This document shows, in pieces, positions 48,301-59,960 of a stretch of 64,000 bases of DNA. The stretch is from Toxotes chatareus (lineage: Eukaryota > Chordata > Actinopteri > Toxotidae). Each line of letters begins with the position of its first letter. Within the stretch, counting starts at the first letter, position 1. The notes under the pieces were generated by a model. It was not told the origin of the DNA and searched no databases. It saw only the letters and a list, made by a program, of their open reading frames with translations. The position numbers and the translations under genes were made by a program. The stretch spans positions 12,693,517-12,757,516 of the forward strand of contig CM028891.1 in the NCBI GenBank assembly GCA_016801885.1, in the 5' to 3' direction.

Positions 48301-48660
48301 AAATTGAGTAATTTATCATTCAATCCCCAGTTAACAAATCCTTCCCAGGTTTCCTTCAGTGTAGCCAGAGGATGAACAATATACTTTGTCAGCCCACCAG
48401 TCTCATGGCTGGCTTCCCTGCAGGTTTCTTTTCAGCGACAGGTTAGCCACCAGGGCAGATTAAGCCTTCTCCCCTCCCCAATCATCCAGTAATACCAGCA
48501 GGCTGTATTGAGCCCATGTTGGGTTTTGCCTGTTGAATGGTGGCTTATGGCAGCTAAAGACCTCTAGAGGGGGAATCCTAAGGGGATTACTCTCACGTTC
48601 TCCATGAAGTGGGAAATCAAAACAGTCTTGAGCGTCTGGGGATGATCTCAAACATCCAGC
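48301..48660. promoter_or_regulatory. candidate conserved regulatory block
   Basis: Repeat-free block left of a (CA)n, with CCCAATCATCCAGTAATACC (about 48477-48496) and AAGGGGATTACTC (about 48580-48592, bicoid/OTX-type GGATTA). Inference only. Confidence 0.27.
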
Positions 48661-48695
48661 ATTCCCCCACATGCACGCACACACCCCAACCCATC

Positions 48696-48696
48696 C

Positions 48697-48722
<26 letters not shown>
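48696..48722. repeat. (CA)n microsatellite
   Basis: About 13 perfect CA units. Confidence 0.95.
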
Positions 48723-48727
<5 letters not shown>

Positions 48728-48989
48728 ATCTACTCTCGTTTGCAAACATGCACACGTAAACTTTAGGCATATTCCCAACCCTCTTACCCATTGATACCCA
48801 GGGTTTTTTGATACCCAAGTATAGACATCTAACAAGGGCCAACTCCACTCTGAGAGGATTAGTGTAAGTCGGACTGATAATGAAATCATGGGCTGAGTAG
48901 CTCTTGGGAGGATTTTATACAAAAGAGGCCTGAATTACTTTGTCTTTTCTTTTTTTTTTTTAAATCCTTTATTTTCTATGGTGAGAACA

Positions 48990-49260
48990 TTAAGAACAGT
49001 ATGAATTCTGCAGCACATATCACCCTGTGGCCCCCCGTCCCCTCTGCGCAGGGAACCCCAACACTTCCACCGTCCATAAAGAAACTGCTTAGGCTGCTCT
49101 CATCGGCAGCGGAACACATCGTCATGGCATTAATCTGCTGTAAGGCCTGCATCCTCATTCACCAGTCAAAAGAATTTTGACTGGGATTACACACACAATC
49201 AGCGTTCGCCTGCATAACTAGATTATTGCATGAACTAGGTACAACAAGTAGGCTGTGCCG
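48990..49260. promoter_or_regulatory. candidate conserved regulatory block with hairpin
   Basis: Repeat-free block with GGCATTAATCTGC (about 49127-49139), the perfect inverted repeat at 49162-49184, GGGATTAC (49183-49190) and ACTAGATTATTGC (about 49218-49230). Motif density and absence of repeats suggest constraint. No alignment done. Confidence 0.35.
49162..49184. other. perfect inverted repeat (10-bp arms, 3-base loop)
   Basis: CCAGTCAAAA (49162-49171), loop GAA, TTTTGACTGG (49175-49184). It abuts GGGATTAC, a bicoid/OTX-type homeodomain site. Confidence 0.75.
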
Positions 49261-49682
49261 TGGTGAATAGTCGAGTGTCATGATGAATTTCTGAATTATC
49301 AGAGAAATGCAAATAATCATGTCTTCATTTCCTCTTCAGTTCTCCCAGTAGCTCTTTGAGTTGTGTGGGATCATATGCAATATTTCATGTAGTTTGTTGT
49401 ATAAATTCTTTTTAGGTTCATGTTATAATTTTTAGATAGTATGTCAGAGTGAGAGCATGCTGTTTTTTCAATTTCATTGTATCTTATATTTAAAAAAAAA
49501 TTTGTAGTGTTGCAGAAAAACCTGAAAAGCAGTGAGTTATAAAGCAAAAGAAATCCGAAAGAATCCATGCCTTACTTACTAATGTTGTAAAAATAATTTA
49601 TATATTCATTCATTAAGAAAACTATTCAGAAAGTCAAATGTGATTTGGTCATTTGAGATGAATAAACCTCAATGGACTGAGA

Positions 49683-49699
49683 TGATTTACAGTAAATCA
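49683..49699. other. palindrome (8-bp arms, 1-base centre)
   Basis: TGATTTAC A GTAAATCA is perfectly symmetric, at 49683-49699. Each half contains a forkhead-like GTAAAT core. Confidence 0.65.
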
Positions 49700-49898
49700 C
49701 AGCCATACATAAATGAGATGTTCTAATTTTATAAACTACATTTTTTTTTAAAATATTGTGTTTCCTTGTGACCATGACCTGTTCATGGCCTTTATCACCT
49801 GCACTGATTTCAACAGCAATGAGGATTCATCCTAAGAACTAGGCCTGTGCTCTAGAGGTTTTCACTGTACTGTTTTCGGTCCTGAGCACCGATGTATA

Positions 49899-50250
49899 AC
49901 ATTTTGTCATGTTGTATCATGTCATACTATATTAAGTTATGTCATGACATGTCATGATATGCCATTCTATACTACGTCTTGTCACGCTGCCTCAAGTCTT
50001 AAGCATTTATGTTATATCCTGTATCATCCATACAGTGTATTATGTCGTCTCATATTATTTCATATCATGTTATGAGTCATGCCATGAAATATCATATTCC
50101 GCCATGCTATGCTATGCAATGCCATGTCATGTTACTGCACATCATGTCATATCACGGAATGTTATGTCAGACGATGCCATGCCATAGAGCAGTATGTCAC
50201 GACGGACATGTAATTGCATGACATGGCAGAACATTATGTTATGTTATGTT
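49899..50250. repeat. degenerate pentanucleotide satellite (NNATG)n
   Basis: Over about 350 bases, ATG/CAT-containing 5-base units recur in register: TCATG, CCATG, CTATG, CAATG, TTATG, GTATC variants. It ends with three perfect ATGTT units (50236-50250). Many units are diverged, so the array is old. Confidence 0.85.
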
Positions 50251-52740
50251 ACAGTCACTCTGTGATTATTGTTATAGAAGGGACACATTTATTCAGACAA
50301 TTAGAAGCCAAACTACACAGAGTGGAACACCATTCAAGGACCTGTCCACCCACACCATCACATCATCAAAGGAGGATTTTCAATCTTAGGAAGTTATCTT
50401 TTAGCATTTAAAATGGGAGTGAGTCATGCACAAACGCCCTCTCAACTCGCTTTGAGGCAACACATCCATAAACAGCTGTTACTTTTGAAAAGAAGATTAA
50501 ATTTTTGTTTGGCAAACACTGTGAGACATTTGTTAATGACTTGGCCTTCTTTAGTTTTGGTCAGAAAAGAAAGATTTCCTTGATGTGCCGAGTCACAATC
50601 CCAGAGAAACTGACCTGTAGCTTATGCACAAAAAGCTTGGGGAGAAATGTAGGTCAAAAGCTAATTATGTGGTCTGGCAAGTGGGGCTTATATCAAGATA
50701 TTTCACAAGGACTACCACAGATCTGCCTGCACATGCTTGCTCAAGACGTGTACCATGTGATCGGTTAGGCTATTTTTTGTTTGGGTACGGGATACGGTCA
50801 CACCTGCACCTCATGAACTTAATGGTCTTCAAAAGCCAAAGTCCAAATGTCAGCACAAGCTGTCACATTGCTTTTGTTGACTTAAATCAAAGAGAGAATA
50901 CAGCAACTTACAATGATATTTGTCAAATCTGTCCCTCATGGAGGGTCTCACAGAAGAGCAGTAATTTAGGGATCAGGGAGGGAGAGCCACCTGTTGAGAG
51001 ACAGAGGGTAAAAGGCATCTGTAGGCCTTCCCAGCATGCCTCTGTTCATAGCCAGGAAATACAGTTTCAGGGCTTAACGTAGCATTCCACAGGTTGCCTC
51101 AACTGTGATCTCACAGGAATGCTGCTCTCAAAGTGTGTGAGATTAATATTTAACACAACATTAGCTGAAAATGCTGCACAGTCTGTGGTTTGTATGGCTG
51201 TGTTTTCTTAGGAGCTCTGCTGCCACTGTTATCGGGTTCTTGTTCATAACAGAGTATTTATGTTTTGTCTCAAGTGATTGATGCACAGGTAGGTGTGTAA
51301 ATGTTGTCCCAGTGTACATGCTGACTTAGATAGTGTACCATGTGGGAGTGTTGTATTTTATTTTTTTTTATCTACATGGTAAAGAATAAAGTAATTAACT
51401 ATGGAGTTATGATATAATCAGAATAAGACAGAAGTAATTTCAGTAATTTGCTGTTTTTACATAAAGAACAAAAGTGGGATTTATGTATTATGAACACCCT
51501 CATAACCCAAAATACTGTAACAATCAAAAACCAAAATAAATAAACTGAGCGCATATATAACTTCTAATAATCCAACAGCTAATAATACACCATGTTTGAT
51601 ATGCATCTTGTGCTAATCAATAAGACTTATATAGGGAGACCAGCTTTTTCTAATAACTTAATTTATTTTATTTAACCAATGTAGGAAACAAGTCACTTTG
51701 GGTGTTTGTGAGACTGTGATTATTTGTGATTGCAGCTGACTGTAAAAATGCTATTTGAAAATTGCTCATTGAAAAGAAATGCAGTCCCAATGTTTTTACA
51801 TTTTTACCCAGGGCAAGTTGAATGAACATGCTGCTTTTGAGACACATGCTGCTTCAATGTAACACTGTCCTTCTGTGTGATTTAAATGTGTTCATCAGCC
51901 TGAAGTTAGTCATTCGCACACATGCGTACACTGACATTGTTCTTTATGTCTGTGTTTGTAATAAAAAATGCTGCAGAGACATCCACCACAAGGTACCACA
52001 GAGCAACCTGGGCCCTTGTCAGATCCACATATTGCTATAGCAACAACAGCCTGGCCATTGAGATATGAACAATGTGACAGAGCAAATGAAGCAGGCTGAG
52101 ACTGGAGACACAAGAGAGATGGGAAACTTCAGCTATAATGAAGATGTATTGGGTGTCTCCCCCAGTTCTGCTGTAGATCATTCAAACTGTGAATCTTTTG
52201 TCCTTTCCAACATGGTATGTTCCTCAAATTCAGGGGGAAGGATCTGGATTTGTGATTAAACTAGTATATACCTACACTGACCACTGTAAATACTGAAAAA
52301 AAAATGTAGCTGCAGGATTATTTCATGCAAAACCACATTCGCTGAATCTGTCTTTTAATGAGTGGATTACTTTGGCTTTCAGTAACAACCTGCAGCATTA
52401 GATCGTCAGCTTGATTGCTGTTCAATATTTATGAGTAACAAAAACAAATCTCTGACAGGAAGCAGTATTAGCTGCACATTAAAATACGATCATCTGATCT
52501 CCCGCTGCTAGAACTTTGGTTCATGACATCCTGTTCTAGACAGTAAACTGCTAAGCAACTTAAATGTAATCAATAAAAAATCGAAATATTAGATGTAATT
52601 GTTCAAGGAAGGAAGGAAACCAAAAAACTGTTTTTAGGTAAAGAATGTGAAGAGTCTCAAGAAATTAAAAAAAAAAAAGTTGGGCAAACATAACTCCCTC
52701 TGAGCGATCATCGCACTGATTGGGTGACAAAGATGAAAAA
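50251..52740. other. desert segment without recognised genes
   Basis: A 152-codon open frame at 50624-51082 has no recognisable domain and is not supported by splice or codon evidence. Otherwise ordinary AT-rich DNA with an A run at about 52665-52678. Confidence 0.5.
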
Positions 52741-52960
52741 GGCCTTTTCAATAACTCAGACTAATGTTGTGCCTTTGCTCAGACCGGCTGTTGCCCTGGG
52801 TGCGTGTGAAATGCTTAGCGTGGACAAAGTAAACCACGGCCGGTGCCCATGCTCCATTGTCCTCAAAGCCTCCTAAAGAGGTCTCTTCACAGGTCCAGCA
52901 AACACACTCTCCAGACTCTTGGCATATCTCTGAAGATCCTCCTTTTGTGTGAGGAAACAC
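52740..52960. promoter_or_regulatory. candidate conserved regulatory block
   Basis: Higher GC than its flanks and repeat-free. It contains ACAAAG (52824-52829, Sox-type) immediately followed by GTAAACC (forkhead-like, about 52829-52835). Sox/Fox adjacency is typical of endoderm and midline enhancers. Inference only. Confidence 0.3.
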
Positions 52961-53154
52961 ATTACTCTCTCAAGGAGAGGAACAGGGGAAACAAGGCAGC
53001 ACTAGTGAAAAGGCTTAAGTATCTCACCCCCCACCCCTGTCAGACCGCCTCTCCTCCTTGCCAGATGATAATTGGGACCGAAACACGTTTTTTTGGTCCA
53101 AGCCTAATTCAGTGAGTAAATTGCAACATGGGAAAAACATGAATGGGGCCCAAG

Positions 53155-53360
53155 CTGTGTGGTGACTCAGCCACAGAGACGCTAAGAGTCGCTCTTTGTG
53201 GTCGTCTACAAAAGGGAAATGTTCTGTTAATCAGCATTGTTATATAAGTAAGTGTGCTTTCCTTCAAAACTATGTGATTGAACGCTCCCCCCGAGGGGAT
53301 GAATGAAAAATATTGATACTGAGGGATGAGTATAAGCGCTGCAAATAATCTATGGACACA
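53155..53360. promoter_or_regulatory. candidate conserved regulatory block
   Basis: GTTAATCAGCATTGTTAT (about 53226-53243) joins a homeodomain and a Sox-like site. The flanks are repeat-free. Weak inference. Confidence 0.25.
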
Positions 53361-55452
53361 ACGTTGGGAAAGTAAACTTGAGTGAACTCACGGTTGTAAC
53401 ATCTGTATGTCTCTTTTGTCTGCCCCTCGACAGAAGTCTGTCAGGTTTCTTCATTTCTTTTTGTTTCAAAAGAAAGTAAACAAAGTTATGAGTGTGAGGT
53501 GTAACTGGATCAATTCGGCAATTTCTCACAGCGGTTTAAATCTGTGCAGTTGGCATGGAAAACAAACCACAATGCTGACCTGACCAGCTTATACTCAATT
53601 GTTTCCCTCTGCCTCTATGAAAAAAAAAAAGAAAAATGCAAAGCAGATTAAAATGTGCCAAAGAATGCAACAAATGCCTCTCTGCGGATCAGCAGCAGTC
53701 TAAACTGTGCTACACAAATGTTTACTTCACAACGCTGATATGCACAGAGGTCAGACCAACAGATGCACCTCACAAACAGGTCTGGTCATTTACAAAAGCA
53801 TCCAACACAAGTGGGTCATGTTGAGTTGGATGCCAAGTTACAGTATTAGCAGCAGGCTCAACTTTTTGCAGGGGTTTAAATTTAAATTTCTGTATTTCCA
53901 TAATGCTGCTCAAATTCAAGAGCTGTTTTCTGGAAACCAGGATGACAGTGAACAGATCTCATTGTTTCACCAGTTGGAAATAAACATCAGTCAGCCTTTA
54001 TGGAGAGTTTTGACATGTATGTCTCCATCATCAAGAACTGGAGTCTTCCATTTTTAATCTTCATCTTCACCCTCCCTGAAAATTACAATATAGCATCACC
54101 CTTTACTCCAGACAAAACATGCTGATGGGTTTTGGGACTACATAACAAATTCTTAGCACAACTGTTGCCTATAGAATGATGGATGAACTAAAATCCATAG
54201 CAAGTGTGTACAGTGTGCCACTGTAAAACGAAGCCAAACAATGATTATGCACAGGAAATTATGAATGAAACTGCCTCCTTAGAGTAGATAACAACTCACT
54301 AAAACCTTGGGCAGGTCCTGCTTATACCAGGAAATAGGCTGAAGATAAGAACAAGAGCATACAAAAGTATAGCTTCAGGCAATCTCAAGTGATAATTTTC
54401 CAAATTGCTAGTCTCTTCTTTCTTCTGTCTCACCGTACAAGTTCAAATCCCTCACTCAGACAGACGACTCTCTCATTACCGCTCTCTCCATACATATGAT
54501 GTGAACAGGTAAACAGTAGCAATACAGCAGGGAGCTGAATGTGCGTCAAAACTAAGATGCACTGTATAATAATATTACAGCAGAGGTTTGGACAGACTAT
54601 TGAAAGACAGGGTGGGTATCTGTGAAACAACATTTCAAGTCACCAAATCAGCTAAAACCAAAATGTACACTTCAGCATTAGAGTCATACCTGAAGCACTT
54701 TACCGTACATTAGGTTGCATAATTTTCTGTTTATGTTTTTAACTTTTATGTAACCGAGTACATTAGCAGAACACAGTGTTCTTGCACTGATCCTGGGAAT
54801 GTGAGCTGCGTTTCCTGGTGTATTCTGTATAGTCACCGCTCGTAATGGGTAGCAAACCAAGGGACATAAAGGATGATAATCTCCTTGGAATTCCACTGCA
54901 CTTTCTTATAGAGAAGAGGGGACTGCTGGACAGTGGGGTTGAAAGGTCAACGGGACCAGTTTGCTGAGGCCCATCTGTCGGCCCCTGCTCTGTTTACGCA
55001 CCATCTCAGGAGTGAAAGGCGAGCGTCTCAAGAGCTATCCTGTTCTCATAACACCACAGTGCTTCGTACTGGTGGCGGAGACACAGAGGGGAGCTTGTGG
55101 TGGTCTGCGCCCAGCTACCAACAGTGTTCCCCCTCCTATTCATCATCTGCTCATCCGAGGAGACCTGCAGACAAAAAGGCTTCGACTCAAGAGGGCCTTT
55201 ACTTTAGAGATTCTGTGCTTTCGGCTTTGATGCTGCAGATTTTGAGTTATTTTTTAAGCAGATGAAGGCTAAAAATACATAAAAGCCTTGAATTTGTTCT
55301 CTGTGAAAGGTTATTTTCAGCCACATCATGTCAGAACAGGTGTATTTATAGACCACTTTAAGGAACAGATTTGACACAAAGTTATCGATAGAAACACATG
55401 ACAGAGATAAAAATAAAGATTAAACAACAGAGAGTAAATGCCAAGAAATGGG

Positions 55453-55470
55453 GTGTGTGTGTGTGTGTGT
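55453..55470. repeat. (TG)n microsatellite
   Basis: About 9 perfect units. Confidence 0.85.
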
Positions 55471-56349
55471 CTGCACATTTGCTGTGTGCTGTTTCCAAAA
55501 GTGCTGAGCATAATTACAAATATCACCATCACAATGGGATCGAGACTGCAAAATATAATGTGGCTGGTGCAGTTAGAGAGCAGGCTTCACATTAGCTACG
55601 TATCGGTTTGTTTATCAGTGTGTTTCTGTTTTCTTTGCTCCACATCGAAGTTAACCCGTGCTCATATTTCAACTCAGAAAGCAAAGGTTTCATGTTATTA
55701 AAATGACACATTCACACCTGGAGGCCTCTGGAGGCTAAACTTCTCAGAGTAAAGTGCTTCATACCTGCCATTTTGACTCGACAGTGAATCGTTTCATTCA
55801 CAAAATCTATGATTATATGTTTTAATAACACCGTGCCACTCGATGAGAGAAAGGATGGCTGACTGAATATCAGATGGTGATATATACAAAATGAGATGGT
55901 TATGCCAGCCATTTGAAACTATGATACTGTATTTAGAGTGCATTTTGCCTTAACTTGTAAAAATTACAGCCCTGGCTATGTATTTAAGAAGAGCTGACTA
56001 CAGTCGGAAGGCAATATATGAACAGCCCACGACCACATTAAACAGCACTTTAATATTTTACTTCAAAGCGGTAGAGTAAGAGCATCAGGAGCAAGCACTG
56101 ACAGCAAAAACAGTAATTTCACACACCATTATAAATATTAGTTAAAATTCAAATCTTCTTTTAGGTGGGATTTTATTATGTTCACCTCGTGTAATGAGAG
56201 GCTTGAGTGATGAATGAGTGAGGTGAGCGTCTCATCATAAAGATTCATAAAAATCAGAAAAATTATACGTAGAAAAATACTTCTCAAGTTCATTTTGTAT
56301 CTATAAAGTTACTTGTAAAAGTTTCTGGGAAAATTTTGGCAATTTTTTT

Positions 56350-56425
56350 TTTTTTTGCTCTTTTTCCAAGAGTTAGATGAGAAACTTGATATCACTGTCA
56401 TATCTGTGATTGCATTATTTAAAGG
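56350..56425. repeat. decayed interspersed repeat fragment
   Basis: GAGTTAGATGAGAAACTTGA followed by TATCACTGTCATATCTGTG resembles the interior of the percomorph family whose start is at 26291-26375. Borders are approximate. Confidence 0.5.
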
Positions 56426-56908
56426 GTGACAGCAATGTAAGAAGTAGACTATATTGCTCCCATCAGTGGAAACATGTTAAGTAAATTTTAAAGAATAAAA
56501 GTTTCAGTGTTTTAATCATTCAGTTATTGCTAAATTGAGGTTTATGTGATCCGTGCCACAAGTGAACAATATAACTTTTTAATATGAAAGGCTATGTAAT
56601 TATAAAACAGCCCTGTGAGCAATGTTCATTACATTAATCACAGAAGATTAAGTCGGCTTAGTTAATAGATCCTGAAGTAACATCAGTCAAACGCTTCAGT
56701 GGCATGAACCCTTCCAAAAAGGAAACAATGAGGCTAAATCTTTAGAGATAACCTCGCTTTGTGTTAGAGTTGTGTAAACTGGGGAAATTCCTATTGTTGG
56801 CAGATGTACCAGCAGGCCTTGAAAGTCCTTTAGGCATCTAACGTGCAAGTCTTGGCTACACGAGACACAGCCTGAGGAGCTCAGACAAAATACTCAAACC
56901 CCAGATAC

Positions 56909-56930
56909 AAAAAAAAAAAAAAAAAAAAAA
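56909..56930. repeat. poly(A) tract (22 bases)
   Basis: Uninterrupted A22. Confidence 0.95.
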
Positions 56931-57419
56931 GTCATCACACAGGTGAGAGAAGAAAACATGAACTGTCCTGTCAGCTCATGAGGTTCCCCATGAAAAAAAT
57001 GCACAATTATGTCACCTTAATTTTATGCCATTTAGTATAGGTAATATGAAATAATAATGGATATTGTGACAAATAGGAACATCATAGGTTTTGTGAAACA
57101 TTTGTGTAGACTTGCTTTGTGTAGACAGACCTGAGCATGCGTGAACAAGCCTGCACGAACATTTAATAAATCTTACGTTGAAGGAGGAAAACCCTTAACA
57201 GTTTGATTAACTGCTGACAGCTTTATGACAAAATTACTATTGTTGCACTCGGAGCACTCATCATTAGTTAAATCGATGGTAAGGCATGATCATTTATACT
57301 ACACCGCACTTCTAGCGTCTCTGTCAGCCCTTTCATTTGGTCCAAGTCTATCAGCAGTCCTCTGCAGTACAGCACAGAGTCTCTCCTAATAGCCAGTAGT
57401 TATCACTGTAGCTGTCATG

Positions 57420-57853
57420 TGACATCTATGGGCCTATGGTATGTTTATGGAACTGTAAAGGGATTATACAGTTTATTTTGACAGTGAAATTCTTACATAA
57501 TTAAATTGGTTGTTATAAGCACTTTACCAAATATTTCTTTATTTCAGTTGACCAAAAGTCCACATTAGTTACAGCTAACATTAGCAATGGCTGTGTATCT
57601 TGGGGCCTGTTAATAGTTGACTATTTGCACATCCTGCAAACACAGAGCAACATTAGAGAGACTCCGCAAAACTACAGACATGTGAAACCAAAACAAAGAC
57701 CTGAAAGGTACTAAAACGCCTCATAGAGCTTTGGGACGCTGCACAGTAACTACTTTCTGTGGGGTCATTGCTACGAGAGGCACCTTTCATACTACATGAA
57801 GTCGTTTGATCAATAGGAAATGTAAAAATATTGCTAACTGCAGCTTTAAAGAA
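57420..57853. repeat. possible decayed interspersed element
   Basis: It ends TGTAAAAATATTGCTAACTG then CAGCTTTAA, close to the 'aaaatattgattagtgcagctttaa' end of a common fish element. The internal similarity (ACCTTTCATACTAC, TTTGATCAATAGGAAATG) also fits. Judged from memory; the start is uncertain. Confidence 0.4.
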
Positions 57854-58479
57854 GAATCAATAAATCGGTCGGGCTAAGTTTTTGGGCTGTTCTTATGTGA
57901 CATCCTGAGCGTTGAGGTGTATCGTCAACGTGCAGTCTCACGTTTAAGCCTAAAATTTCAGAAACAAGGCGTACGTCAACAGGCTTTGAGGCAAATGAAG
58001 CAAAAAGGCAAGTGGAAAAACACCCTAAACAATACCAACTTGTCTGAGTGATTAGGCTAAATCACATTTGTTTGGCCAAAGCAGCTTAAAGCAAGAAGCA
58101 TGAACTGCCTCACCAACAGCATAATAACAGTGACTGAGGAAGGCGACTGAAACATCTGAAAAAACAACAAACAGTTAGGTTTGATGGCCTCATTCTGTCT
58201 GCATTAAGGTAACTTTAGTTTACATTTAAAAGTGTGACCGTATCCATCATGAACTGTAAGTGTTAACATTATTGTTGTGCACCCAGCTCTTTGCTGCATT
58301 TACCTGTTGTTTTCGGAGCAAATGCGTGCACGTACACACTTGTGCATCAGAGCTGATCTAGAATACATCAAATACTGAGAGTTATGAGCTCCATTCTTGT
58401 CAGTGATGTGGTTTTAATTTTGTCTTAAATGAAATATCCCATTATAGCATTCAGGATGACATTTTCCACAACTGTAATG

Positions 58480-58990
58480 AAGCCGGGGGGCCCAGGTGAT
58501 ATCTCTGAGAAAATCATAGAGCTAATGAGCTCTCGGTTTTTTCTTTCTCATAATGATGTGACTAAATGTTTGTCAGGAAATATCAACCCCCACCTGTAAA
58601 GCTCTACCCTTCACTCATGGAAGTCTCATTGCTGGTGTTACCTGAGGTTTGACTGCTTCGTGTATGTGCTCACGGTGCTCGCTGGAACCTAGAATCTCAC
58701 TCGACACGTACCCCTTTCAAGACGGTGGCAATCTAATATGCCCTCGGCCTCGGGTCAGCCCCTTCCCTCAGCAACAGCCGCACAGCTCCAGTAGTTAGTA
58801 ACTTCATCTCATTCACATCATCTTTCACAAAAGGTGTGTCTGTTTACAAAACCCCGGCAAACGCAACACTTACCACGTCGGCGGGTACAAAGCCCCAGTC
58901 GAGTGATCTGGGCCTGGCAATGAAAGATGAAAGCTCAGACTGAGACTGGTGCTCTGAAGCACGTGTCTGGATGATGCTCTCATCGGCCTG
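58480..58990. promoter_or_regulatory. candidate regulatory block with a consensus forkhead site
   Basis: Repeat-free sequence including GAGCTAATGAGCTC (about 58520-58533, near-palindromic), CACCTG E-boxes, TGTTTACA (58841-58848) and GGCAAACG (about 58856-58863). Two forkhead-like cores lie within 23 bases. Inference only. Confidence 0.35.
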
Positions 58991-59159
58991 CAGACGGACA
59001 GGTGGAGGAAAAAGACGGCCAGGAGATGAGGACAGAGAGGATGGGGTGTGGGGGAGGGGGGCTAAGCCCTGACTAAGGTTGGACTAACTTCATTCCTGTT
59101 TGATACACTTTGATATTTGTACTCCACCTGAGCCCAGACTATGAGTGTGAGGGGCGATG

Positions 59160-59270
59160 AGCAGGGACTTGTCAGACGCTTTATGGGATGCGCCGTTTGT
59201 TTATTAATCACTAGGTTCTGTGATGTGTCTCTCATCACCCCAACAGGTATAATTAAGCTTTAAAGGGCAT
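59160..59270. promoter_or_regulatory. candidate regulatory block (forkhead plus homeodomain)
   Basis: TGTTTAT (59198-59204) overlaps ATTAATCAC (59203-59211), and TATAATTAAGC lies at about 59249-59259. Short and repeat-free. It is followed by an interrupted (TG)n at about 59355-59405. Confidence 0.3.
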
Positions 59271-59659
59271 GGGAGGCTTGATGTGTCTGCAATTCATTTT
59301 GTTTTATCTCCTTGTTCCTTTTGAAGTCACTACTTCGTGGGTAAGGCGCAAGTGTGAGTGTGTGTGTGTATGTGCGTGTGTGTGCATGTACAGTAGGCGA
59401 GTGTGTGTAAATCTCTGTATGGTCAGAGAGCTTCTTAATAAAGAATTTGTCTGTGGTTACTATGTTGCATGACCTGAAATGTCTGCTTACACGCCAGCTT
59501 GTTTAGCCTGACACGTCTTGTTTAGCCTCAGTCTTTTGGAGGAGTGACAGTTCAAAGGTTGTCAGTTTCTGATGGCCAGGTATTGTGCTGCTTCATCTGA
59601 CATCTTGGGTTCCCAGCAGGCAGCTGTGGGGCCTGTTTTTCAGCACAAGTATGTGACAA

Positions 59660-59960
59660 ATGTTGGGGGGAAAATAAACACCAAGCCGTCTTGTCGTGAT
59701 TGACGGGGCGCTATTGACCCTATCAAAAGGTCAAGCGAATGGGAATATACATCAGAGAAATGTTTGAATTTCATGAGCTCCTTCCCACTTCATCTCTCCT
59801 AAAATTGATTTGTGGTGTCAGATGAAATATGTTGAGTGGGACATCATGTTGGAATGTAAACAAAGCAGCGCTGTGCATTACTAACCTTGATCTTCCATTA
59901 TGGCTCTCTTCCAGCAGGAAAAATTCTTCGGTTTACCTTTAAAGAAAAATCTAGCAACCA
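59660..59960. promoter_or_regulatory. candidate regulatory block with PBX-MEIS-like and forkhead/Sox-like sites
   Basis: TGATTGACGG (59697-59706) is one base from the PBX-MEIS consensus. TGTAAACA (59855-59862) is a palindromic full forkhead core, overlapping ACAAAG (59860-59865, Sox-type). CCATTATGG lies at about 59896-59904. Foxa, Sox and Meis/Pbx inputs are established regulators of shh enhancers. Use here is inferred. Confidence 0.4.

Noticed and set aside
50624..51082. 152-codon frame in the desert
   Set aside because: No recognisable domain, no flanking splice signals judged convincing, and ordinary composition. A length like this is expected by chance in 42 kb.
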